Origin: Pseudophaeobacter profundi
GTDB taxonomy: Bacteria > Pseudomonadota > Alphaproteobacteria > Rhodobacterales > Rhodobacteraceae
DNA: 45,578 bases
Reading direction: 5' to 3'
Assembly (NCBI RefSeq): GCF_029697505.1
Contig: NZ_JARJEF010000019.1
Coordinates: 1-45,578 of the forward strand
A model generated the notes under the pieces. The model was not told the DNA's origin. It did no database searches and saw only the letters and a program-made list of their open reading frames with translations. Every line of letters begins with the position of its first letter. The stretch's first letter is position 1. Below are positions 1-8,064 of the stretch, in pieces. The position numbers were made by a program, and so were the translations under genes.

Positions 1-57
1 AGCTTCCTGCTCCTTGATCATTTGGATGATCTGTTCGTCCGTGAATCTCGTCTTCAT
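1..57 (-). CDS. IS3-family transposase OrfA, N-terminal 19 codons
   Basis: The ATG lies at 57-55 and the reading frame runs off the window edge. The first residues read MKTRFTDEQII, the typical start of the helix-turn-helix OrfA of IS407-type elements (MKTRFTEEQII in relatives). An AAGGACGG ribosome binding site lies about 6 bases upstream. OrfA binds the IS ends and is joined with OrfB by programmed frameshifting to make the active DDE transposase; that part is known of the family and cannot be seen here. Confidence 0.75.
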   Translation of the reverse strand, partial: MKTRFTDEQIIQMIKEQEA

Positions 58-88
58 TTGTCCGTCCTTCGGTTGGGCGGACTCTACA
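1..88 (-). mobile_element. IS3-family insertion sequence, partial (left terminus of window)
   Basis: The strand-minus reading begins with a TGTAGAGTCC-type terminus at about 88, followed by a short leader and the start of an OrfA-like transposase. The TG start and distance to the ORF fit the IS407 subgroup of the IS3 family. Only one end is present, the rest is beyond base 1. The exact terminus could be 88 or 90, because no target duplication can be checked from one side. Confidence 0.7.
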
Positions 89-389
89 CAAAACTGGAGG
101 AAATTCAGGGGCTCAGGTCACGCTTTGCTGACCTTAAAGCGAGGTGTAGCGTCTCATCCTTCAGCCCCCTGATCTGAGGGTCCGCTTCCGGGAAACCTGG
201 CAGATTCTTTCGCGCCTGCAGCGGAGCTTCCGCTGTGCCCTGCGTGAATGTCGTGGTTGGGCTGGCTCCAGTCATCTGGCGGCGGAGATCAGGCGCAGTA
301 TCCCAGCAACCCGATGCCGCGCCGCCGCAAGGCGGCCTTGAGCCCAAACCTACCTTGACGAAAAAGCGCCTAACCTGTCTGCTCGCCAC
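89..389. other. Intergenic stretch between IS end and first gene
   Basis: No convincing gene. The only long frame, on the minus strand, has no family resemblance that I recognise and no ribosome binding site. The stretch is G+C rich with short CG-rich inverted repeats around 320-340. I see no promoter that I would defend. Confidence 0.4.
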
Positions 390-719
390 ATGAAGGTAAC
401 AGCAATTTTTGACAGTCAATATGAAGGCGAGCTTGCAGGAGCCGTTTGGATTTTAGACACGGCACCAAACAGGGTTCGATTTGAGGAAAGCACGGGTCTT
501 GATCCGAACAGTGCGTTATTCTCCACAAAGAGCCACGACACGCCGAAATCTGCACCAGTTAGAATAATCTGGGGCATCATGGATCACTACCCTGACTCCA
601 AGGAAATCGTAGTGATCGGCGTAGACCATGACGCTTCAATTGCTAAAACACTTAGAGAAGATTGCGAAACTGAGGCCACCAGTGAGGGTTTCATTTGCTG
701 GCGCGCGAACGGCAACTAA
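390..719 (+). CDS. Hypothetical 109-aa protein
   Basis: I do not recognise this family. The protein is 109 residues, acidic, without signal peptide or membrane segment, starting MKVTAIFDSQYEGE. It alternates hydrophobic strand-like stretches (VTAIF, AVWIL, IVVIGVD) with polar helices, as in a small alpha/beta domain, and has a VIGVDHD segment near residue 80. No clear Shine-Dalgarno precedes the ATG, and the frame remains open upstream, so the start is uncertain. It stands alone between an IS end and a non-coding stretch, so it could be accessory cargo or a remnant of a larger gene. The balanced amino-acid make-up argues for a real gene. Confidence 0.5.
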   Translation: MKVTAIFDSQYEGELAGAVWILDTAPNRVRFEESTGLDPNSALFSTKSHDTPKSAPVRIIWGIMDHYPDSKEIVVIGVDHDASIAKTLREDCETEATSEGFICWRANGN

Positions 720-1510
720 GTCCCGCTCAGGGGACGACTGAAGGTATTTGACGGCTGCAGGTGCGGCGAATGGCGGCTTCTCCTGGTGCGTGTGCAGCGT
801 GGAACCTGTGTCCTAATGGTAAAAACCAAGACTTTGCTAATGTCACTATCTGCGCAGACTTGCCGTTAGCTGCGAGCTATCATGGGTTTATATGATTGCG
901 GAGAGGGCAGGTAGGATACGGCGGTTGCCTGCTCCCGCAACCAATAAATACATATAAATAACGGATACTTGCAGCCACCTACGGGTGGCTTTACGCGTTT
1001 GTATCAAGCCGTACTGGAAACACTGTGGAAGCAATAGGGACGCGTTTGGTAATGTGGTGAAAAAGAAACACTGCCGTAATGCCTGGTAAGGCGCTCACCA
1101 CGCCGAATCTCTAAGGACAGATAGGGCAGGGGACATGGCAGCAGCAGAGGCGTACTGCATTCCAAACCCGTGGAAGCACACCGGGAGAAGATGAAACCAA
1201 TCTACAACGATCCGGAGCTCACCACGCCGATAGGATTGCCAAGGCTGCTCCGAGGCTGCAAAGGGGGGAGGGCCGTCCAGCAAGAGGTCCAGGGGAGCGT
1301 TTCAGGTCTGAACGGGCAGAGCAGAAAACGCGAAACGCCTGATCAGAAACACGCCTGCCCATGCTGCAAATCGCCATTTTCTGTGCCAGCAACACATTGG
1401 TATTCAACAGCATGGACTACCTTCAGACATTGTTTGCAGCCAATACCGACGCCCTGAAATATGCTTCAGCAGATCTTGCTGGCCGTGTCAGATCCCGGTT
1501 CCCCGCCTCG
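720..1510. other. Long non-coding stretch with hairpins and a short direct repeat
   Basis: About 790 bases hold no frame that resembles a known protein. Visible structure: a hairpin GGTTGC/GCAACC at 923-942, an A+T-rich patch near 943-962, a hairpin AGCCACC/GGTGGCT at 973-990, and a 14-base direct repeat GCTCACCACGCCGA at 1093-1106 and 1217-1230. The overlapping frames on both strands look like chance frames. It may be decayed mobile DNA; this is an inference. Confidence 0.45.
973..990 (+). terminator. Possible hairpin terminator
   Basis: A 7-bp stem AGCCACC/GGTGGCT encloses a 4-base TACG loop and is followed by a weak T stretch (TTTACG). It could end transcription of the 109-aa gene, although it lies 250 bases downstream. 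The short T tract makes this weak. Confidence 0.35.
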
Positions 1511-2520
1511 TCAGAGAGAAAACCGCTGTCGCGTGCGATTGGCAAATGCGACCAGGGTCAGCATAACCGGAACTTCCACAAGAACCCCAACAACAGTTGC
1601 CAGCGCAGCCCCGGAATGCAACCCAAACAAGCTGATGGCGACAGCAACAGCCAGTTCAAAGAAATTTGACGTCCCGATCAGGGCGCAGGGCGCGGCGATC
1701 CTGTGGGGGACTTTCAGGGCAAATGCGGCGGCATAGGCAATCGCAAAGATACCATAACTTTGCAGGATAATTGGCACTGCGATCAATATGATGATGAAGG
1801 GTTTGGAGACGATTACTTGGCCCTGCAGACCAAAGAGGATCACGACAGTGACGATCAATCCGATGACCGAGTAGGGCTTCACCCGCGCCTGAAACTGTTC
1901 TATGGCCGCGTCAGACCCAAGGCGGCGGCGTGTCGCCAACCCTGCGACAAGTGGCAGTGCGATGAAGAGCAGGACAGACAAAACCAAGGTCGACCAGGGC
2001 ACGATTATATCCGTGACCCCCAGAAGGATGGCCACGATCGGCGCAAAAGCGATGACCATGATGAGGTCATTTACCGATACCTGCAAAAGCGTATAGGTCG
2101 GGTCTCCGCGTGTTAGCTGCGACCAGACAAACACCATGGCCGTGCAGGGCGCAGCGCCAAGCAGGATCAGCCCGGCGATGTATTGCATCGCGTCTTCCTG
2201 CGGGATCCAGGGCGCAAAAACATAGCGGAAAAACAATACCGCCAGTGCCGCCATCGTGAAAGGTTTGACCAGCCAGTTCACAACAAGGGTGATAAGCAAT
2301 CCGCGCGGTTGTTTTGCCACATCGCGCAGCGATTTTGGATCAACGCCCACCATCATCGGGTACACCATCGCCCAAATCAGCACGGCAACAACCAGATTGA
2401 CGCTGGCGACTTCGGCCGCGGCGACGCCAGTCACCAATTGGGGGGCCGTATTTCCCAAAAGGATGCCGCCCCCATCGCCAATGCAATCCAAAGCGACAAA
2501 TACCTTTCAAAAATGCTCAC
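1511..2520 (-). pseudogene. acr3: ACR3-family arsenite efflux transporter, apparent frameshift near start
   Basis: The ACR3 (ArsB/BASS superfamily) transporter expels arsenite across the inner membrane with ten helices. The main frame carries the conserved cysteine segment [15 protein letters not shown] and about nine hydrophobic helices. The family N-terminus, [11 protein letters not shown], is encoded just upstream in another frame, from a GTG at 2520-2518 preceded by AAAGGAG (2527-2533). The two frames would join by inserting one G in the run of five C/G at 2469-2473, giving a normal length of about 336 aa. So the gene is either broken or contains a base-call error. Read alone, the frame from the ATG at 2491 loses the first half-helix. 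An in-frame ATG at 2580 is an alternative upstream start. No arsR or arsC is adjacent; the amino-sugar gene precedes it on the same strand. Confidence 0.8.
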
Positions 2521-2691
2521 ACCGCACTCCTTTGACGTATGCATCGCCTCGTAGTTGCCGCCCCGATTGGGGCCGCTCATGGTGGCCTCGTTGGGCAAGG
2601 CCAGGCGGGGGCGGCGATAATCACTTCGCCTGCCGCAATTGTACTGTTATTCTGGTGCATGGGGGAGCACCAAAATCAACCGGTCCGGCCC

Positions 2692-3786
2692 CTAAAGAAG
2701 GTTCAAGACTGCGTCTATTACATACTCTGTCTGCGCGTCGCTCTGGCCTGGGCACATAGGCAGGCTGATGACTTCTTTGGCCAGTGTTTCTGATAACGGG
2801 AAACGCCCTGGTTCATAGCCCATATCAGAATAGGCTTTTTGTAGGTGCGGCGGGATCGGGTAGTGGATGGCCGTGGCGACGCCTGCGGCATTCAGCCGGG
2901 TTTGAAACTGGTCTCTGTCGGCGTGGCGCAGCACATAGAGGTGCCACACCGGATCGGCCCAGTCCGGGACAAACGGAATGATTGCCCCAGCCTTGGCGAA
3001 GGCGTCACTATAGCGCCGGGCGATGGCCTGCCTTTTGCCGTTCCAGTCGTCCAGCACCCTTAGTTTGAGCGACAGCACCGCAGCCTGCAGCGGATCCAGG
3101 CGACTGTTCTGCCCCTTCAGTTCGTGGACATATTTTTCTTCGGAACCGTAATTTCGCAGCAGTTTCAAATGATGGGCAACGCTGGCATCATTGGTGACCA
3201 GGGCGCCGCCATCGCCCAAAGCCCCAAGGTTCTTTGACGGGTAGAAGCTGAATGTGGCGGTGCCCATGCTGCCCAGCGGTTTCGATTTGTACCGGGCGCC
3301 ATGGGCCTGCGCCGCATCCTGTAGCAGGGGGAGATCGTGGCGGTCGGCCACGGCCTGAAGCGCATCGAGATCGGCGGGCTGACCATAGAGATGCACCGCC
3401 AAAATCGCCTTTGTTTTTGGTGTGATCGCGTCTGCGACGGCATCAGGATCAATGTTATGCGTGGCTTCAATGGGTTCAACCGGCACCGGAACAGCGCCGC
3501 ATTGGCTGACCGCAAGCCAGGTCGCGATGAAGGTGTTGGCAGGCACGATGACTTCGTCCCCGGCACCGATGCCCATGGCCTGAAGGCCAAGACGCAGCGC
3601 GTCCAACCCATTGGCCACCCCGAGGCAATGCGCGGCACCGGTATAGCTGGCAAACTCGGCCTCGAACTGCTCCAGAATGGGGCCCATGATATATTGTCCT
3701 GACCGTGCGGACTGCACCAGGGCGGCCTCTATCTCAGGAGAGATATCAGACGCTGCCGCCTGAAGATCGAGAAAAGGAACCTTCAT
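2692..3786 (-). CDS. DegT/DnrJ/EryC1/StrS-family sugar aminotransferase (FdtB/QdtB-like)
   Basis: This 364-aa PLP enzyme transfers an amino group to a nucleotide-activated keto sugar. The Schiff-base lysine is K185 in FYPSKNLGALGDGGA, and the PLP-pocket segment LLQDAAQAHGA lies near 154-164. Its ATG overlaps the stop of the ketoisomerase gene by four bases, so the two are translationally coupled. By analogy with FdtA/FdtB and QdtA/QdtB, the pair should convert dTDP-4-keto-6-deoxyglucose into a 3-amino-3,6-dideoxyhexose (Fuc3N or Qui3N) for surface polysaccharide. Which sugar is formed cannot be read from sequence. No acetyltransferase, rmlA or rmlB is nearby. Confidence 0.88.
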   Translation of the reverse strand: MKVPFLDLQAAASDISPEIEAALVQSARSGQYIMGPILEQFEAEFASYTGAAHCLGVANGLDALRLGLQAMGIGAGDEVIVPANTFIATWLAVSQCGAVPVPVEPIEATHNIDPDAVADAITPKTKAILAVHLYGQPADLDALQAVADRHDLPLLQDAAQAHGARYKSKPLGSMGTATFSFYPSKNLGALGDGGALVTNDASVAHHLKLLRNYGSEEKYVHELKGQNSRLDPLQAAVLSLKLRVLDDWNGKRQAIARRYSDAFAKAGAIIPFVPDWADPVWHLYVLRHADRDQFQTRLNAAGVATAIHYPIPPHLQKAYSDMGYEPGRFPLSETLAKEVISLPMCPGQSDAQTEYVIDAVLNLL

Positions 3787-4193
3787 TGTGCGCCCACCGC
3801 CTGCAAGAATTCTTGTTGATCGCGTATATAATCCGCCTCGTCATAGGGGGCCGAGGCCATCACCATGCAGACCGACCCGGACGAAAAGTTATCGAGATAC
3901 CGCCACATCATCGGACAGACATAGATACCATAATAAGACCGGTTCAGATGAAAGCGTTTCTTGTCAAAGCCGTCATCCAAAACGATATCAAAACTGCCTG
4001 ACATGCAGATGATGAACTGGTGCAGATCCTTATGGGCATGTGCGCCGCGATCTGCACCGCCGGGAACGTCATAGAGATAGTAGACACGCTTGATATCAAA
4101 CGGGATATGGTTTTGCCCTTCAACGAAGGTCAGGTTGCCCCTCGCATCCGCGATTTTGGGCAGGTCAACGACACGGCAATCTTTCAAGGGCAT
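3783..4193 (-). CDS. FdtA/QdtA-type dTDP-4-keto-6-deoxyglucose 3,4-ketoisomerase
   Basis: A 136-aa single-domain cupin of the WxcM-like family. The sequence shows the family start (RVVDLPKIADARGNLTF), the catalytic histidine region RGAHAHKDLHQF near residues 47-58, and the Y-Y-G-I-Y-V-C-P strand typical of FdtA/QdtA. It moves the keto group from C4 to C3 of the dTDP sugar, making the substrate for the aminotransferase that follows with a four-base overlap. The length matches the stand-alone enzymes (about 135-140 aa). The ATG at 4193 has no strong Shine-Dalgarno, but the N-terminus aligns with the family. Whether the product is the galacto or gluco isomer is open. Confidence 0.85.
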   Translation of the reverse strand: MPLKDCRVVDLPKIADARGNLTFVEGQNHIPFDIKRVYYLYDVPGGADRGAHAHKDLHQFIICMSGSFDIVLDDGFDKKRFHLNRSYYGIYVCPMMWRYLDNFSSGSVCMVMASAPYDEADYIRDQQEFLQAVGAQ

Positions 4194-4482
4194 GGGTTTG
4201 GGCTCACTTTTGCTCTGCTACGATTATATAAGACTATGAACTTGGAAACGAAACCCTGGACATTTTGATACAGCGGGAACCAAAGCACATGTGGCAATCC
4301 CTGCACTAAGCAAATTCGGGTGCTGTTTCGCAACTGGTTTTGAGTGCAGAGAATGGCTGCAACTACAGGGGGAAAGTCACTTGCAGGTTCCAGGTGTTGA
4401 TTGTTTTGGTAAAACCACCCAAGGTTGAGGTGGCCTGATCCGCGATACGCAGCGGAGAAAAACAGGATCCTTGCAACAGGGC
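4194..4482. other. Divergent intergenic region
   Basis: About 290 bases separate the divergent ketoisomerase and histidine kinase genes and should hold both promoters. The part near 4220-4270 is A+T richer (ATTATATAAGACTAT at 4222-4236). I see no defined operator. Confidence 0.4.
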
Positions 4483-6618
4483 ATGGCACAAATGAATGGA
4501 TTGAAGTGGTCTCGGCTATTCCTGCCTCTTGGGGGGATTATTGCTCTCGTGCTCTTGGGCGCCGTTGGTATGAGGTTTGTGCAGTTTGAACGGGCGTCCT
4601 ATACCTTGCCACGATTGTTCATTCAGCTAGAGCGATCCATTGGCTATGACGGTTTTATCCATAATTTCAAAAATTTGGTCTTGCGTCCGCAGGAAGACGG
4701 CTATCTAGACGCTGCGCTGCAAGACTATGCCGTGGCCGAAAGCACGCTGAAAGAAATCTCAGTCAGGGTCAGAGCTTTTGGGGTCAAGGCCGATCTGGAA
4801 CCTATTCAGAACACGCTGCGGGCCTATAGAGATATGCTGCAAATCGTCAAAGGATCACAGAAACAACAGCTGACGATATCGCAGGTTGATAGCCGGGTAC
4901 GTATCTCTGACGAGGAGGCGGCGGCGCAGATCCGTGATTTTGAAAAGCAAATCATGGCCGTCATGGTGCGCCGACGGATCATTCTATACACTGTCGTCAC
5001 CCTCGGCCTGGTTGCGGTGATCGCGGGCACCCTTCTTGTCACCTATGTGCAATCAAGACGGCTGCGCCAGGCCGAAGAGGACAAGCAAAAACTGGAAGAA
5101 CAGGAGAGATATCTTCTGCAGGCGGAACGCATTGCCGGGCTTGGTCGCTGGAAGACGGATCGGCATGGCGGGATGATCTGGTCCGAAGCCATGGGCAAGA
5201 TATGTGGCATCCCACCAGAAGAATTTCCGACCAGGCTAGAAGGCGTCTGGTCCTTTGTCCCTGTGGAAGACCAGCCCAAACTGCGGCTTGCTTCGGAACA
5301 GGCGGTGCAATCGCGGGGGCAGTTTTCCTGCTTGCATCGGATTCAGCGCCCGGATGGCAGCATGGTGAATGTCGTTGATAGCGGTGAAGTGGTGCTGGAT
5401 GCCGATGGCCGGGTCATAGGTTTTGTTGGTACGCTGCAAGATGTGTCGCGCCTGGTTGATATGGAAAACGAGCTGCGCCAATCGCAAAAGATGGAGGCAA
5501 TCGGCAATCTCGCAGGGGGAATGGCGCATGACTTCAACAATATTCTGGCGGTCGTTCTGGGCAATCTTGATCTGCTGGAGGAGACGGGCGTGAGCCCCGA
5601 GCAAGCCGACTATATTGCCAATGCTATCGACGCGACCCAACGCGGCGGTGACCTGACCCGCAACATCTTGGGCTTTGCACGGCGCTCACAGCTGGCACCA
5701 AACCAGCTCAAAGGGAATGATGTGGTGCGCGATGTGATGACCTGGTCCTCGCGCCTGTTGCCTGCGACCATCAACATAGAGACATCGCTCTTGGCGAACC
5801 TCTGGGCCTTTACCGCAGATGAGGGGCTGGCCAAAAACGCGCTGCTCAACCTGATCCTGAATGCCCGTGATGCGATGCCAGACGGGGGGCAACTGACGAT
5901 TGAAACTGCGAATATCCGCATTGATGATGAATACATTGCCGAGCGCAGCGAAGAGCTGCTGCCGGGGCGCTATGTCATGATAGCGGTCAGCGATACCGGA
6001 ACGGGGATCGAAAAAGACAAGTTGGCGCAGGTGTTCGAGCCCTTCTTCTCGACCAAGCCAATGGGGCAGGGGACGGGACTCGGCCTCTCTATGGTGCTGG
6101 GTTTCATGAAGCAGTCCGGCGGCACTGTGCGCATCTATTCCGAAGTCGGGGTTGGCACTTCTGTAAAGCTGTATTTCAAGGCAGAGACGGGTCGGGCCGC
6201 GCGCCCCAGCCCTGACCGGCCTGGACAGGATCTTTCGCATATTCACGGCAAGCGAATTTTGTTGGTCGAAGACAATGCCAAGCTTTTGACCGCCCAGGAA
6301 GATATGCTGACGGGGGTTGGTTTCGACGTGACGATCGCGACATCAGGTGATGAGGCGATGGCGACCTGGTTGCAGAACAGGGATTTTGACATTGTTGCAA
6401 CTGATATCGTCATGCCGGGTAAACTGCAGGGGACCCACCTGGCCAAAGCGATCCGGGCAAAGGATCCAAGCGTGCCGTTCATTTTCATGTCGGGATATGC
6501 AAACGAGGCAACGGTTCACGGCAACGGGCTATTGCCGGAGGACATTCGCTTGATGAAGCCGGTGGGGCGCAACACGCTGCTTACCGCGATTACCAAATCT
6601 TTGGCTGACCGTGCCTAG
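4483..6618 (+). CDS. Hybrid sensor histidine kinase with PAS and receiver domains
   Basis: Membrane sensor kinase of about 711 aa. Order: a first membrane helix (about 12-30), a periplasmic domain of roughly 130 residues, a second helix (about 165-187), a short coiled linker, a PAS/PAC domain (about 215-325), a HisKA domain with phospho-acceptor H349 in GGMAHDFNNIL, an HATPase_c domain (N-box NLILNARDAM, GTGTGIE, GQGTGLGLSM) and a C-terminal receiver with phospho-acceptor D641 in IVATDIVMPG and the conserved K in RLMKPV. The GGMAHDFNN H-box is typical of alphaproteobacterial kinases of this architecture. No response regulator or target gene lies beside it, so its output is unknown. Start: a TTG at 4471, ATG at 4483 and ATG at 4492 are all in frame; none has an ideal Shine-Dalgarno. 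Confidence 0.9.
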   Translation: MAQMNGLKWSRLFLPLGGIIALVLLGAVGMRFVQFERASYTLPRLFIQLERSIGYDGFIHNFKNLVLRPQEDGYLDAALQDYAVAESTLKEISVRVRAFGVKADLEPIQNTLRAYRDMLQIVKGSQKQQLTISQVDSRVRISDEEAAAQIRDFEKQIMAVMVRRRIILYTVVTLGLVAVIAGTLLVTYVQSRRLRQAEEDKQKLEEQERYLLQAERIAGLGRWKTDRHGGMIWSEAMGKICGIPPEEFPTRLEGVWSFVPVEDQPKLRLASEQAVQSRGQFSCLHRIQRPDGSMVNVVDSGEVVLDADGRVIGFVGTLQDVSRLVDMENELRQSQKMEAIGNLAGGMAHDFNNILAVVLGNLDLLEETGVSPEQADYIANAIDATQRGGDLTRNILGFARRSQLAPNQLKGNDVVRDVMTWSSRLLPATINIETSLLANLWAFTADEGLAKNALLNLILNARDAMPDGGQLTIETANIRIDDEYIAERSEELLPGRYVMIAVSDTGTGIEKDKLAQVFEPFFSTKPMGQGTGLGLSMVLGFMKQSGGTVRIYSEVGVGTSVKLYFKAETGRAARPSPDRPGQDLSHIHGKRILLVEDNAKLLTAQEDMLTGVGFDVTIATSGDEAMATWLQNRDFDIVATDIVMPGKLQGTHLAKAIRAKDPSVPFIFMSGYANEATVHGNGLLPEDIRLMKPVGRNTLLTAITKSLADRA

Positions 6619-7235
6619 CTGACCCGCGTGCCGACCAGCCTGGCCCTCAGGCTCTCATGGCTGGTGCTTGGTCTGCTGAAAGGTGTGGTTTTGGATGGTG
6701 GCACGTCATGGTGTCTTTTGAAAATGTAAAAGTCCCGCCTTGCGCTGGGGGCGCCGGTGGGCTGTTGATGGTCCATTGTGGCCCCTGGCATAGGGCGGCA
6801 GGTGGGCAGCCTTTGTAGATCTCATCGTGACACCAACTCTTAACGGGGCGTGTGGGTTAAGGGCCGGAAACGGCGAAGGTCGCCATTCTCTCACTGCGGG
6901 GGGAACGCTGATTCTTGCCTCATTTCGCGTTTGAGGGGCACAAACACACGTATTTCTTACCGAAGTCTTGCGCTCTGGGGGGCGGATTCTGTTCTTTTTG
7001 GGGATGAAAAGTCCAAGCTTTTACAAAGTTTTATGTAAAAGATTAACGAAAGTCTTAACGCCGGGTGGTCTTTTTAACGGTTTTCGCGTCAACTGAGGCA
7101 CCAATAACCGGGGGGTTAAGGTTTTGTTTACTGCGTCACATTCTGCCCATTATTTCGTCCATTCCACGCCCAAACAGGCCCCATTCCAGCCGCATGACTG
7201 AACGACGATGTTGATGTGGGAATTTGGAGTGGAAC
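6619..7235. other. 617-base intergenic region with inverted repeat and TTAA boxes
   Basis: There is no convincing gene. The second half is A+T richer and has several TTAAC/GTTAA half-sites (around 6839, 6857, 7043, 7055, 7075, 7116). A perfect 8-bp inverted repeat CTTTTACA/TGTAAAAG lies at 7018-7041. The promoter of the protease gene is probably between 7020 and 7200. Confidence 0.45.
7018..7041. promoter_or_regulatory. Perfect inverted repeat upstream of the protease gene
   Basis: CTTTTACA and TGTAAAAG are separated by 8 bases. It could be an operator or a small hairpin; it is followed by TTAAC half-sites rather than a T tract, so an operator is more likely than a terminator. The binding protein is unknown. 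Confidence 0.4.
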
Positions 7236-7949
7236 ATGAAACGATTATTTACAGTTATTGTAGCATGCCTAATGGCCAGCTTGCCGGGCCTTGCCAAAGC
7301 AGAGGGTTCGCAGGTTGGTGCGGACTCCTTCCCTGGCTGGGAAGCCGTTGGTCGCCTTAATATTTCTGGGCGCAACATGTGCACCGGATCTTTGATTGCG
7401 CCAAATCTGGTGCTGACCGCAGCGCATTGCCTCTATGATCCGGTTTCTGGTCGGGCGATTGATCCAACGACGATTAAGTTTGAGGCCGGCCTGGTCGGTC
7501 GTCGTGCAAAAGCCGCCCGCAATATTACCAAGGCGGTGATGCATCCTGGCTATGATCATTTCCGTAGCAACACGTCTTTGATGGGGAATGATATCGCGGT
7601 ATTGCGCCTGTCTCATCCGATCAGCTCGGCTGAGATACGCCCGCTGGTGATGTCATGGGAAGCCGCCCGCGGAGACGCTGTTGGGGTCTTGTCTTACAAT
7701 TTCACCCATGCGACAAGACCGAGCTTGGAACGCAGCTGTGAAGTGTTGGCAAAGCAGCGTACCACCCTGGTGATGTCGTGCCGTGTTGAATTCGGTGCCT
7801 CGGGGGCCCCTGTCTTGCAGGTGGTGCCTGGACGTCTGCCAAGGTTGGTGTCGGTGATTTCTGCCAAGGCTGCGATGGGAAGCCAGCCAGTGTCGATTGG
7901 CACTGCCCTGGATTCCTCCCTGTGGCGATTGATGCAACAGGCCGGCTAA
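7236..7949 (+). CDS. Exported trypsin-like serine protease
   Basis: Secreted S1-family protease of 237 aa. The first 22 residues form a Sec signal (MKRLFTVIVACLMASLPGL, cleavage near AKA-EG). The triad is visible: H64 in LTAAHC, D119 in GNDIAVLRL and S189 in FGASGAP, where the usual GDSGGP has Ala for the Asp and for one Gly. Paired cysteines flank the catalytic histidine. An in-frame TTG exists at 7224, but GGAG at 7225-7228 lies 7 bases before the ATG at 7236, so I take that start. It converges on the type I secretion operon and may process exported proteins; the substrate is unknown. Confidence 0.85.
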   Translation: MKRLFTVIVACLMASLPGLAKAEGSQVGADSFPGWEAVGRLNISGRNMCTGSLIAPNLVLTAAHCLYDPVSGRAIDPTTIKFEAGLVGRRAKAARNITKAVMHPGYDHFRSNTSLMGNDIAVLRLSHPISSAEIRPLVMSWEAARGDAVGVLSYNFTHATRPSLERSCEVLAKQRTTLVMSCRVEFGASGAPVLQVVPGRLPRLVSVISAKAAMGSQPVSIGTALDSSLWRLMQQAG

Positions 7950-7968
7950 CTTCGACGTCGTTTCTTTG

Positions 7969-8016
7969 CGATGTTCCCAGGTGACCCACTTGCTAGAATG
8001 GCAGTGGGAAACATCG
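7969..8016. terminator. Hairpin between convergent genes
   Basis: CGATGTT at 7969-7975 pairs with AACATCG at 8010-8016, and the stem continues inward through CCCA/TGGG with one bulge; an alternative inner pairing CCACT/AGTGG is also possible. It lies between the convergent protease and HlyD genes, which suggests a shared terminator. No long T tract follows. Confidence 0.45.
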
Positions 8017-8064
8017 GAACCAGATAGTGGATCGCTGCATTCCAGTTCTTAGATCAGCGTCGCT

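Noticed and set aside
720-1510. Possible group II intron (GTGCG at 761)
   Set aside because: I could not identify a domain V hairpin or a reverse transcriptase frame. A covariance search would decide.
7043-7058. CtrA-like TTAA pair
   Set aside because: The spacing is 8 bases, not the required 7.
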